Of a DNA stretch of 64,000 bases, positions 11,116 through 22,254 are shown piece by piece. This DNA comes from Myotis daubentonii (taxonomy: Eukaryota > Chordata > Mammalia > Chiroptera > Vespertilionidae). A model generated the notes under the pieces. It was not told the DNA's origin. It saw only the letters and a program-made list of their open reading frames with translations, and searched no databases. The position numbers and the translations under genes are program-made. The stretch covers positions 50,267,501-50,331,500 of the forward strand of contig NC_081844.1 of the NCBI RefSeq assembly GCF_963259705.1, given 5' to 3'. Position 1 is the stretch's first letter, and every line of letters starts with the position of its first letter.

Positions 11116-12256
11116 TGAAAGGCGCACCGCATGGGAGGAGTCTGACTGCCCGGCTCTGAGATCCCTCCGCACCCGCGGTAGGGCCTGGCCTCCCCGGAGA
11201 GGGCCTGAGTGTCCGGACGGCTGCGTGGTGGCCGGCGGCGGGCCGAGGGGTGGGGCTGGGCGGCGACCGACCACGGGGGAGGTCATAGGAGCGGAAGGCC
11301 TCACCGCCTGGCTCTTCCCTCCCTTCCCCCGTGGTCCGCTGCCGCTTGCCCGCGCTGGGGCCGGGGGTCCATGCGGCCCTCGGGGCCGGTCGGGGGGGGG
11401 GCCGGGGCCTGCGTGGGCCGGCCGCCGGGCCCCATGGGGGGGGGCATTGGCTCCCCGGCCCACAGCGGGAGCCCCCCCGGACCAGGCCCAGTGCAGCAGC
11501 GGCAGCAGCGGAGTGGGGCGCGTGCCCAGGCTCGGGGAGGCCGCCATGCTGCAGTGCACCGGCCCCATGGGCCGGGCCTGCTCCGAGCAGATGCCGCTCC
11601 CCCAGAGCTGGGCCGCTCCACCGGCCGCACCCCGTGTGCTGGGCCTGTGCCGCCCAGATGCGCTGGAGTCCCGGTCTGCCCGCAGGCCAGCTGCGGGTGC
11701 TGTGCGGGGGGGCCATCCTGCCTTGTGGTGAGTTCGAGCGGCAGCAGCAGGAGCCGGGCAAGGACTGCGCCCTCCATCTTGCCTTGGGGTCTCCATCTTG
11801 GGACAGAACCATGTGCGCCCTCCATCTTGCCTTGGGTCCTCCATCTTGGGACAGAACCATGTGCGCCCTCCATCTTGCCTTGGGTCCTCCATTTTGGGAT
11901 GGGGCCATGTGCTTCCTCACTGGAAGAAGCCGCTGCTAGCCACACCCAGGATTTCTCTGGATTAACCAATGATGATCAAGGGAAGTGCACGCCATCACTA
12001 TGACCACATCCTGTACCGACTCGTGCCTGGCCAATCGGCGGGGCCCACAGTGCCCTCTCCTGCCCCCACTCCACCCCCCTTTAAAACCCCCTGTCCCATC
12101 AGGCCTCTCTCTCTCGGCCACTGGACTTTCCGCTGTGTCGGTGGGTCTGGTGAACGGGGAGCGCAGGCCGGCTTGCATAATAAAGGACTCTTTGCTTTTG
12201 CATCGGACTGACTGGCTCCCTGGGGGTCTTGGGAACTTTGAAATCTGGACACAACA
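11116..12256 (+). mobile_element. Solo LTR with CpG-rich core (1141 bp) in NPY1R intron 1
   Basis: Bounded by TG (11116) and CA (12256) and a 4-bp duplication acat (11112-11115, 12257-12260), as for gammaretrovirus-like class I LTRs. TATA-like TTTAAAA is at 12080, AATAAA at 12179-12184, then about 70 bp of U5. U3 contains three tandem 48-bp units (11768-11911) with CCATCTTG motifs, and a very GC/CpG-rich part (about 11130-11760). It is antisense to NPY1R. No internal viral region remains. Several long open frames on both strands reflect base composition; I do not call them genes. Confidence 0.8.
11768..11911 (+). repeat. Three 48-bp tandem repeats in the LTR U3
   Basis: Units start gcgccctccatcttgcc and end ccatgt at 11768, 11816 and 11864. 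The first two are nearly identical and the third is more diverged at its end. Each carries two CCATCTTG/CCATTTTG words (YY1-like core CCAT), typical of U3 enhancer repeats. Confidence 0.9.
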
Positions 12257-12789
12257 ACATGAGATTTCTCATGTCAACTAACAGGCCATTGTGCCTATGT
12301 TAAGAAAGGAAATTTTGTTTATTTCTCGCTTATGTGAAGACAATAAAGGAAATCAGGCAGATTTACTTCCATTAAAAAGAAGATAAGACATTTAATGAAC
12401 CAACAATATGTTTGCCTTTTAAGTGGTGTCTCCAATGAACTTTTACTTGAAGTGTTTTGCTTTCTAGGATGTGGAGTGTTTTTTATTTTACAACCACAAC
12501 TTGAATTTATAAGACAAAAGTATAAAAATAAAGGTTGCTAACATTATGTGAGAAAGTATTAAGACTAGGAATGATTTCAACTGTGAATGTTATTAGAAAT
12601 AGAGTTCTTCTCTCCTCTATGCAACAACCTGTAATGACTCCTAAACTTAGGTGGTAATCACAATTTTGCTCTCAAGAATGCCAAAGGCAAGAGAGAATGA
12701 CCTGTCTCCAGGTTTCTGAAAACAAACCTTGAAAAAACAAGTATTAATTTAAAAATTCTTTGGAAATGCCTTTCTTAAGAATTCAAGAA

Positions 12790-13025
12790 GCCCGGCTGGT
12801 GTGGCTCAGTGGTTGAGCATCAACCCATGAACGAGGAGATCAGAATTTGATTTCTGGTCAGGGCACATGCCCAGGTTTTGGGCTCAATCCCCAGTTAGGG
12901 GGTATGCAGGAGGTAGCCGATCAATGATTCTCTCTCATCATTAACGTTTAATCTATCTCTGTCTCCCTTGCTCTCTCTGAAATACATAAAAACATATCAA
13001 CAATTTTAAACAATAATTTAAAAAA
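12790..13025 (+). repeat. Ves SINE
   Basis: Starts gcccggctggtgtggctcagtgg. The flanking duplication aagaattcaagaa (12777-12789) and aagaactcaagaa (13026-13038) has one mismatch. Diverged copy of the tRNA-related family. Confidence 0.9.
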
Positions 13026-13682
13026 AAGAACTCAAGAAAACTTTGCATCATGCTTCATGTTACCAAGATATTTAACATTAGGTTTTCTAATGTTAAATAT
13101 ATTGAGCTTTTCTCATTATTAAAAGTAAAAATAGCTGAATAGGAAAGTATGTCCTCTTTTTTCTCTGACTTCTCATGGCTCCCTCTCACTGAGTATCACC
13201 AAGTGAATGAGTACCCAGGTATGAGATTTGAACTATTGAGTACATGCCTCAGCCTCCCTCTCTTCTGCTTTGCACTCCTTGCTCTAATAACCCCATTATG
13301 AGCGCTCTGTTCCAGGTAGGCCAGTCTCTTCACAGTCCACCAGTGCTCTTTGCTTGTTTTAACATCTACAGCCTTTGCCCCCGCCCTTCCTCTTGCTGGT
13401 TATTCTGTCTCATTACCAATCCAAGTCTACCCACCTTTCAAAGTGCCACTTAGTCCCTCAAATCCTTAATTGGCTCCTCTCAATTATAATATAAACTTTT
13501 TTGGGTAGGTACTTTGCATACCTCATAGTGCCTTGCAAATATTAGATTAAGGGTAATTATGAGTTGACTGACAGCAGATGCATGATTGGAGCAGGTTCTT
13601 CTCTGAATTAGTCTTAACACCAGTAGCTGAATTCCATCCATCTTCTTACAAGCAGAATGGATGCTAATTCAATAGACTGTAA

Positions 13683-13808
13683 ATTTTTTTCTCTTTATTG
13701 ATTTTTATTTTTATTTATCCATTTTATTTTACTTTTTTTACTCCTCACCTGAGGATATTTTTTCTATTGATTTCTAGAGAGCGTGGAAGGGAGGGAGGCG
13801 GGGGGGCG

Positions 13809-13848
<40 letters not shown>

Positions 13849-14022
13849 TCAATGTAAGAGAGTCACATCAATTGGTTGCCTCCCCCACATGTCCCTCCCA
13901 CATGTCCCTACTGGGGTTGGGGCACCTGCATGTGAAGTACATGCCCTTGACAGGGAATCGAACCTGGGACCCTTCCATGCACAGGGCGATATTCTAACCA
14001 CTGAGCTAAACCAGCCAGGGCT
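13683..14022 (-). repeat. Ves SINE with (GA)n
   Basis: The minus-strand head at gccagggct (14022), and aatcgaacctggg is visible on plus. An expanded (GA)n run lies at 13811-13844 and the T-rich tail extends to about 13683. Confidence 0.85.
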
Positions 14023-14210
14023 CTGATTGCTTTTTTGAGAGAGTGGAAGGGAGAGGGAGAGAGAGAGAGAGAGAAATATTAATGTGATAGTGGAACATGG
14101 ATCAGCTGCCTCCTACACAACCTGGCCACAAGCCTTGACCAAGAATCAAACTGGCAATCTTTTGGTGAACGAGACAATGCCCAACTAACTGAGCCACACC
14201 AGCCAAGGCC
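14023..14210 (-). repeat. Second, older Ves SINE, directly adjacent
   Basis: Same orientation, head at agccaaggcc (14210). More diverged than its neighbour; gatcagctgcctcctacaca and aatcaaactggcaatc are recognisable. Confidence 0.8.
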
Positions 14211-14290
14211 AATAGGTTTTTTTTTAGTTAGGTCAGGTATGCAGGAAAAAATGTTCCACTTTGTGTTAAAAAGGAAACTTTCTAAAAGAA

Positions 14291-14860
14291 AATTCATTCA
14301 TCCAATAAATACTTACTGAACACTTATTTTGTGTCAGACATGGTTTTAGTGGAAACAGTTGTGACATTCTCATTGAGTTTCTAGTCTTGTGGGCAGAGAA
14401 AGACAAAAATAAACAAACAAACAAACAAACAAACAAAAAAACTATGCCAGATGATAATAAGTGCTATGGAGAAAACTGAATCAAGAAAGAGAAACTAGAA
14501 TTGTTGGGAATTGCAATTATTCCTGGGTGGTAGGAAAGGACTCCACTTGCCTGAGAAGATGGGAGGAGGCCATACAGAGATCTCACGGATTGCATCCCAT
14601 ATGGATGGAATATAAAATCCTTAAGGCTGTACACCTGGTGTGCTAAACAGCACCGGAAAAGGTAAACAGAGGAGGAACAGATGGTGTAGGGACCTATCCC
14701 ATGGGACAGCCTTTGACTTTTTCTCTGAGAAAGATGAGGAGTCACTGGAGAGTCTTCAATAAAGGCATGAAGTTACGTAACTTGTTTTACAATTGTTACT
14801 CTAGCTGCTGTTTTCAACAGACTTAAGAACAGGGAAGAGAAGTAGGGAGATTCATTAAGA
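14291..14860 (-). repeat. L2 fragment, antisense
   Basis: Contains aataaatacttactgaacacttattttgtgtcagacatgg and agtgctatggagaaaa, typical of the complement of L2. An (AAAC)n run lies at 14410-14437. Confidence 0.55.
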
Positions 14861-14867
14861 AGCTAGT

Positions 14868-15083
14868 CGCAGCCGTGGGCAAACTACAGCCCGCGGGCCG
14901 GATCCTGCCCATTTGAAATGAATAAAAATAAAAAATAAAAAGACTGTACCCTTTTATGTAATGATGTTTACTTTGAATTTATATTAGTTCACACAAACAC
15001 TCCATCCATGCTTTTGTTCCGGCCCTCCGGTCCAGTTTAAGAACCCATTGTGGCCCTGAAGTCAAAAAGTTTGCCCACCCCAG
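14868..15083 (+). mobile_element. hAT MITE, copy 1 of 2
   Basis: Ends cagccgtgggcaaact and agtttgcccacccc(ag) form inverted repeats. The flanks share agctagt (14861-14867, 15084-15090), a probable hAT duplication. AT-rich middle, no coding capacity. The same family occurs inverted at 46232-46436. Confidence 0.85.
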
Positions 15084-15251
15084 AGCTAGTGCATTAATCC
15101 AGGTGAGAGATAATGAAGGTGCAGACCAAGGTGTTGGCAGAGGAAATGAAGGAAAATGGACATTTTCAATACGTATGGGAATGAATGCAAACATTTATTA
15201 AACTAACACAATGTGTGGGCTACAAAGATAGCCTTCTTACAAGTGATTTTA

Positions 15252-15475
15252 TTTTATTTTTTAAATATATATTTTATTGATTTTTTACAGAGAGGAAGGG
15301 AGAGGGATAGAGAGTTAGAAACATCGATGAGAGAAAAGCATTGACCAGCTGCCTCCTGCACACCCCCTACTGGGGATGTGCCTGCAACCAAGGTACATGC
15401 CCTTGACCGGAATCGAACCTGGGACCCTTCAGTCCCCAGGCCGATGCTCTATCCAGTGAGCAAACCGGCTACAGC
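15252..15475 (-). repeat. Ves SINE with 13-bp target duplication
   Basis: acaagtgatttta at 15239-15251 and 15476-15488 is a perfect duplication. Minus orientation, head near ccggctacagc. Confidence 0.93.
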
Positions 15476-15488
15476 ACAAGTGATTTTA

Positions 15489-16879
15489 GGTAAATATACT
15501 GAAACTCTACCTTAATATCTTTAAATTTATATTTGATGGACATTTCCTGTGGGGAATAGCATTGTTCCTACTGAGAAGTTAACTTAGCTAGAAAGAGAAT
15601 GAAAACTATTTTTTAAGTATTTGCAAGCCTCCTTTGCTAAGTGAATTGTTGGGTAGTCATTCCAGTTGGATAAACCAGTTCCCCATTGAGTAAAATGTAT
15701 ATTTTCAGCCTACCTTAGTATAATTTCAAGAAAAAGTAATCGTCAGAAAACAATACTAGGAGAGAAAGGATTTACATACATTATCTTTGCAAAAAAAAAA
15801 AAAAATACTTTAATATTTATTATTCCAACATAAATTTCTAAAATAAGGTATGCAACTACAGACACTGCAAAAATTCAAGATTGTTTAATCTCATAGCTGC
15901 CATGTGCATTTACAGACAAAATAGAGACACCACAGACTTCACCAGTTGGCAAATTAACCCTTTTCCAAACGGACATTTCTTTCTCCCTCCCGGTTAGAAC
16001 ACTGGCCTTTCACCCCTTTCTGGCTGTTCTTAGTGCTGCTACTACCTGAAAGCACAGCTTTCTGCATTTCATAGCCTGCGGCAGATAAATGTAGTTCATC
16101 GTCTCAGAACTGGCTGTTCACCTCATCTGTTTTGGAAAAGAAATATCAGTTGCGCACACGCAGCCTCCCAAAGTTACTGCAAGTTTAACTCCGTAAGTTA
16201 CATAACTCTCTGTTCCTTCCTCTCCAAGGAGGGCTTGTTCAACAGACAGCTGCCTTAAAAGAATAAGGAAGACTGATAAACCACAGCCACCCACCAAAAG
16301 GCTCTGATCGATAGTCATGGGTGGGGAACTGAGCTGGATAGCTTTCTGTTCTCTCGCTTCATCAGGAGACAGCCTGGAGTCTTGGAACTGACAGCTATGG
16401 TTTCTATCCAAGCAGAGAGACAGACAGACAGACAAGCTCCGCACTTCCCCAGGCCTGTATGCCACCTAGCCAGTTACCCTTTCCCCTAGGGTGCAGGTGG
16501 GCATGGCAAATCTGAGAGCTCTTAAAAAAAGGGGGGGGGGGATGTCCAAGAACACTTTCTGCTCTTAGGCGCCCACCGTTTTTATATTGTGTAACTAGGT
16601 TAATTGCCCCCAGTTTTCCTCATTTCTAACTCCCACCCCACCCCAAACACACACATTTGCCATACATCTATTAGGGAAGAACTCTGCCTATGATGATGAG
16701 AGGCTGGCAAAACAGAAAACATCCAATCTAACTAAAAGCAAACGAGCAGAGTCCACACTGGGTCAGTTCTCTTCGGCCCAACATCAGCCCTTAAAACCAT
16801 AGCCTCTCTCCAGTCTACCTGGGGACCACAGCGGCCACCTCCACCTTCGTTCAGCCCAATCTTCCAACCCAGCCAGGCT
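15489..16879. other. Unique part of NPY1R intron 1
   Basis: No repeat or exon identified. Contains an A15 run (about 15790-15804) and a poly-G run near 16530. GC rises towards the CpG-rich block. Confidence 0.5.
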
Positions 16880-17910
16880 CCCACCATCACTGTTCTCAAT
16901 GCAGCTAAAGAGTTAGACGATGAGAACTGGGAAATGGGGGGAGAGGGCTGGAGCGCAGGGTCAGCTTGGGAGGGGATGGAGCCCATCCCCATCCCAGCCC
17001 AGTCGCAGGGACCCCCAACTGTCCCAGGGCGTCGCTGGAGCCCTCCTCCCCTGCCCCCCGTGCCGAGGGAGGGGGTCTAAGCAGGATGGCCCGCCAAACG
17101 CACCCTCCCCAGAGCATCCAAGTGTTGGCTCCTCCGCGAAAACTCCAGCGCAGCCACCCGCAGAGGCTCCAGAAAAATGCGGCCGAGCAGCAAGGTGCGG
17201 GGAAGATCACTAGGGAACCTGCCCACCCCCTCGGAGAACCCGAGGAGAGGGGAACTCGGATCCCGTCCAGAAATCCTCAGGAGCCCGGCTCGCGGATGCG
17301 CCAAGTCCCGGGTACCCACGTCCCTAACCGCGGCCGGAGTCCTGGAATTGCCCGGTCTCTCGAAGCACCTTGCACCTGCCCGCACCGGGACCTGAACCAA
17401 AAGGCAGACTCCTCGCCCACCTCGGACCCCGGAGCCCATTTCGGGCTCCCGCGTGCTTTTTCCTCCTCTCCCACCCTTCACTCCATCAATGAGCGGTTTC
17501 GCTCAAGTCCCTGAAAAGGTGTAAACTTGAAACTTACCCTCTGTCGGATTAGTCTTTCCCCCCCTGTTCATCGAAACGGGAAAAGGATAGCTATGCAAGG
17601 GAGCAAGCAGGGAGGGGAGAAAAGAACCGCTGGTATTTCTCTCGCTCAAATCCTAAAGACTGATGGAGATCAGCAGAGACGCCCCCTTAAAGCCGAACTC
17701 CACCTCATCCCCGGGTCACGTGACTCGCCCCCGGAGTGCGCCGGGAGCTCCCCCCACGAACACCTAACCTTGGGTGTGCACCTCGGGGGTGCGTTTCCTA
17801 GGCATTCCGGAAAGAAATGCAATCGAATCCTCACGTTGTTCGGCAGAGGCGCACACTATTAGACACAGGCTCGGGATGTGGAGGAAGTAAGCGCTCACCC
17901 CGCAGGGTCC
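16880..17910 (-). promoter_or_regulatory. NPY1R: CpG-rich block, probable NPY1R promoter and exon 1
   Basis: By eye this is strongly GC- and CpG-rich against an AT-rich background. It sits where the NPY1R first exon is expected, upstream of exon 2 on the minus strand. It contains a strong minus-strand splice donor at 17540/17539 and a weaker one near 17899. A perfect palindrome GTCACGTGAC at 17715-17724 (E-box, USF/bHLH-ZIP type) lies about 175 bp upstream of the donor. I see no clear TATA box. GC content and observed/expected CpG were not computed. Confidence 0.7.
17534..17545 (-). other. NPY1R: Predicted splice donor of NPY1R exon 1
   Basis: The reverse complement reads CGACAGAGG/GTAAGTTTC, close to an ideal donor, with the exon's last base at 17540. 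It lies inside the CpG-rich block and faces exon 2. The transcription start is not resolved. A second possible donor, CTGCGGG/GTGAGC (intron from 17898 downwards), could serve an alternative first exon, as human NPY1R is known to have several. Confidence 0.55.
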
Positions 17911-18314
17911 TGGCCGCCGCGGAGGCCAGGCAGTTTGCAGGGCATTAACAAGTCGGTGCCACTGCGCTCCTTTGTTTGCGGGTCGGTGCCATCTTGTGGC
18001 CGAAGTTATACTCGGAAAGCCCGGCGCCCAAGCCCCGCTTAAGAATGAAAGGGGTTGTTATTGACTCTTGACGGGAAGAGGAAGCATGAAGTGCACAGCC
18101 ACCACATGCCTCTCTATGTTTCTTGCTTTCTCTTGTGACGTTCAAATGTTTCTTATGCCCGTGCCGAGGTTTCCCCCCTCATTTTAAAAGTGAAGAGAAG
18201 ACTTTAAAAAAAGCACAAGAAGCGAATGGGATGGAGAATCTGGTCTTTTACTCCACCTTTCTTTCCACTGAGAAAATGCATTGAGTCCGATTTGTTCCCA
18301 CAGTCTGGCTGCCT

Positions 18315-18342
18315 CCCCCCCCCCCCCCCCCCCCCCCCCCCC
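18315..18342. repeat. Poly-C tract (28 C)
   Basis: Uninterrupted C28, about 0.4 kb upstream of the NPY1R CpG-rich block. Potential G-quadruplex/i-motif; its length may be an assembly estimate. Confidence 0.9.
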
Positions 18343-21300
18343 GGGAGCACGATGAACGGAACATTTCCAGGGTGGTCAAAGAGTTAATGCCATTTCCTCG
18401 GTGCTTACTCTACAACTGTCCTGAACATTAGGAAGAAAAGAATTGAATGTGCACAGAGCATGGATGGTGCAGAACCATCATGGTGCCCAATGATTCAGGC
18501 TAATTAATGGTCTGCTGATCTCAGATGTCTCACACAGTTCTGTTCTAGTTTGAAAAGTCAAAGCTGTGTCGTTCACACACCCCAATTATTTACTGATGTA
18601 GATGAATAAAACGTTTTCCAAATCAAACTGTCAAAAACTAAAGTCTTATGAATAAAGATATAGGACACTGCCTAGGGGTTTATATAAAGGTTTTATTGCA
18701 CAACTACTATGATTGCATTCTGTCTTCAAAACTAAAAACTAAGCAAAATTCCAAGACACTGTTAAGAAATGTTTTCTTTTCCTGGTTGTTAGGCTGAATA
18801 AACACTATTTACAACTCAAGATAAGCCATAACTCATTTATACAGAATGATGTACACAATCTCTCCTTTTTGTTGCAGGAAAGCTTTTTCATTGGCAAGTT
18901 GTCATTAGGCATTTTTATACAGTTGGGAAGAGACATGATCAAGAATTAAAATATCGTAATTATGTAATAAATGTACTATAATATGAGAATACATTTAGAA
19001 ATGTCCCATTAATGGTTAAACAGAATAATATGGTATAATATATATTTTCCTTTTTCTTCTTTTTATCAAGGATGAAAATTAAGGCATAATTTAGGAATTT
19101 CAATTCTTTTAAAGAGCAATAACTCATTTATGTTTCCACTCACCTCTGTTCACTCCATTTAAGTCACATTCTGTTCTTAGAAGCAAGTTTATCCCAAGGT
19201 GTTGATCATCAAATTGGCAAATTTTAGCCTATTGCAAGAATTACAAATGAAATAATTTAATTCTCTATGAAGAACACGTTTTATTAAACATTTTTGCTTT
19301 ATCAGCAAGTATTTTGGATTTGAGACCCTAATTTGGACACATTCCTTTCTTTTTCCCCCCAGAATACTAATAAAAGCATGTCTGTAAGAATGTACTTTGT
19401 CACCTTATAAACTTAATTTTTATAAAGTGTCCCCCAAAGGCAAATTTATACAGCTGCATTCTTGAGATAGTCATATCAAATACCCATCTTTGAAAGATTA
19501 TTGGTCTCAAGGACTTTTTCTATGTCAAATTTAATGGTACAAACCAAAGTTTTGAAATGCTCCTCAGCAATAGCAAAATCATTTAATTCTCTAGGAATAT
19601 ACCATTTAGTAAGTATTCTTTCCAAAGTGTAAAATAGTAAAATAAAGCATAGTAAAATCATCAAATATAATGTAAGATATTCTTATAATATAATCTTGGA
19701 AAGTTTAAAATAAAATAGTCTGAGTTCCTCAGAAGATACATGTCAACAGATGTGTTGAAGAGAAGATATATATTAAATAAAGATAATTTCTTTTCCTCCT
19801 CTTAAGTGGTCAGTCATATAACTTTCTATTTAGGAATTAAACCAAATAAAAACCTTTGCTAGGGAGAGAGAATTGTTTGCATTTTTGTGTGTGTGTGTTT
19901 TCTTCTGAAATTTCATGACAGCCTGACCTTATAAACCATGACTAGGATAATTAATGACCTCTTCTCATGTCCTCTTGGGCAATCATCTTGTTCTGTCATT
20001 TAAACAGAGGGATAGAATCTACTCGTTGAATCTGTGTAGATCTTAGTTTTATCTTTTACAAATGGGCTTAACTTTTAAATTCCATGACTCACTAATTGTC
20101 TAGATAAAGGTGTGTCACTATACTTGGTATAAAAATTTATTCATTGCAATTGCTCTATTGATCACCTGGTAAGTTCTGCTGGGAAGGTTAAGGTTCCTGA
20201 AATGCTATTAGGGCTTGGAATGGGAAAATCATAATAAATTATCATTCAGAAAAATCTCAATAGGCATGTTACTGGATATGTAACTGGGAAACTAGAATAT
20301 AGATGATATTGATAAGGGAGAAATTCCACTGGGGTAGAACTTACTATGCAGCATATTGATGAGTCAGTTCACATTCTATGAATTAATTATGTGCCAGTTT
20401 TCCTTTCTTTCTGTGACTTCCCTACTGCATTTCTTTGAAAGTTTAATCCTATGAAATATAAGTTGCAATGTTATTTTATGGACCACTAAGAAAGAAAAAG
20501 AATGCTTCCAGTACAGCAATAACATACATTTAATTGTAAATTAATCTCAAAAGTAGAGTATTAAAATGTTAAATAAATAATCCTCATCTTAGAATCTTTG
20601 AAATGTAGTCAGTAAAGACTTTCACCAAATTGCTTTGTACATATAGTGTATACAATCACTTTACTCAATTGTCTTTTTGAGAGAATTAACTAGCAGAAAG
20701 AAATAACAATGTAGTTAAAATGGTAGTGTACAAGTACATAGACAAACAATTCAATTAACTTACTAGTGTAGAAGACACCAGCTGCTATTTATGGATTTGT
20801 TCTTGATTGTAAATAGGAATGCACTTGAACAAAAGTTCTCATTTGGTTACATAGGCTATAAATTTAGAGCATTTGTTTTAAAACTGTCAGAAAAAGATTC
20901 TAGAGGACTGGGATATTAAAAATTATTTAGTAAACATCCGAACATTTCCCTGCAGATCTTATCTTGCCAGACACCCTTTGGACATTCAACAAAAGTATAA
21001 TGCTATTTTACAAAAGTGTAGCATTTTGTATCTGTTGCATGCCTAATGAAAAGACGTTTGGCATTTTCACTATTGTTGTTGTTTTTAAGTTATAATTATT
21101 ACTATTTCCTTCATATCTCTTTCCAAAGAGATGTGCAGTAGGATTGGCTGCTAAAAAGGGAAAGTATGAATGCTACCACTGAACCTTCCACCATCTGTGC
21201 CAAGCATCTCTCACTGTTCATCTTGCCTCACTCCCACTCCCCAACCCACTCCCACCTCTGAAATCTCAGGCTTGAGATTGGTACCAGGCCCCTTCACAAC

Positions 21301-22079
21301 GCAGCATTTCCTGAGATAGGGCAATTTCTCCCAAAGATAGCAAAAATGTTCCTTATGTGCCCTAAATAAGATCACTAATAGGCACAGAGGTGGTATGAAG
21401 TGATCCCAGGTATCCCTTTGCTTAGGTAAGTTATCCTCTCTTCATTCCTTTGTTTAAGGTCTAGCTGTTGCTTTTCTTTCCCGAGATACATACAAATCTA
21501 GGAAGAGGATAAATATCCAAGAATGGGCTCTGGCTTAATCTGACTCTTCTCAACCCAGGAGACTACTTAGCTGCTAGCATAGCATGTAAGTGAAGTTGCA
21601 CAGATTATTACAACTATAATTTCAAACCCTGACTTGAGCCTCAAATATTACCTTGAAATTCTTGCACTTGGGTGACTCCCAATTTCTCCCTTACAAGATA
21701 TTTCAAATTGTTACCACTCTCTTCCAGCCTCCTACCCCATACCTTCAGTCTCAATGGATTCCTCCCTTCCTTCCAAAGGGAGTATACTAGTAAGCCATAG
21801 GGTGTTTACTCCCTAACTTTTACATCCCTCAATTGGGCAGCAGATCCTCCAGCACAGCTGTTTCAGGCCCCAGACTTTGAGTCACTTTAACCCACAGAGT
21901 TTTCCCAGCTGGCACTCCAAACATCATAGGACAGAGACAAACCAAACCATCATCATTGGGCTCTCCATCTCAGTCCATGAGCATAAAATCCATATTGTTT
22001 TAATTCTACTAGATTTTTGGGATTTGGGGAGGCTTGTTAAACAACAGTAACATAACTATACCACCTGTTTATTCAATAA
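18343..22079. other. Intergenic unique sequence
   Basis: AT-rich, with no coding frames of note and no repeat that I recognise with confidence. Lies in the region between the two receptor promoters, so it may hold shared enhancers, but the sequence alone does not show this. Confidence 0.5.
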
Positions 22080-22254
22080 CTACAGGCCTGGTGTATGAAT
22101 TCATGCATGGGTGGGATCCGGCTGGCCAGCCCTGATAGGGCCAATCAGGCTGGTCCAACTGGGGGGAGGGGCTGCAGGTGGTTGACAGCCCCTCCCTCTT
22201 GGTTGAACTCCTGGTTGAGGGGACAATTGCATATTAGCCTTTTATTATATAGGA
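22080..22254 (-). mobile_element. Short non-autonomous Helitron (175 bp)
   Basis: Minus strand: TCCTATATAATAAAAGGCTAA... to hairpin atgcatgaattcatacacc, ggcctGTAG, flanked by A and T. The terminal CTAG has changed to GTAG. The interior matches part of the element at 27544. Confidence 0.85.

Larger units (their letters stand above)
9662..17539 (-). other. NPY1R: NPY1R intron 1 (5'UTR intron)
   Basis: The span between the exon 2 acceptor (9662) and the predicted exon 1 donor (17539), about 7.9 kb. It holds five Ves SINEs, an L2 fragment, a hAT MITE and a 1.14-kb solo LTR, each listed separately. The rest, mainly 10.5-11.1 kb, 12.3-12.8 kb, 13.0-13.7 kb and 15.5-16.9 kb, looks unique and non-coding. 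The intron call depends on the donor call. Confidence 0.6.

Noticed and set aside
11084..12003. Several long overlapping open frames on both strands (up to 278 codons)
   Set aside because: They overlap in many frames at once within a GC-rich LTR, show no recognisable domain and cross the LTR boundaries; base composition explains them.
16732..17514. Open frames of 100-180 codons in the NPY1R CpG-rich block
   Set aside because: Overlapping frames on both strands, proline/arginine-rich without domains; expected in a non-coding first-exon region.
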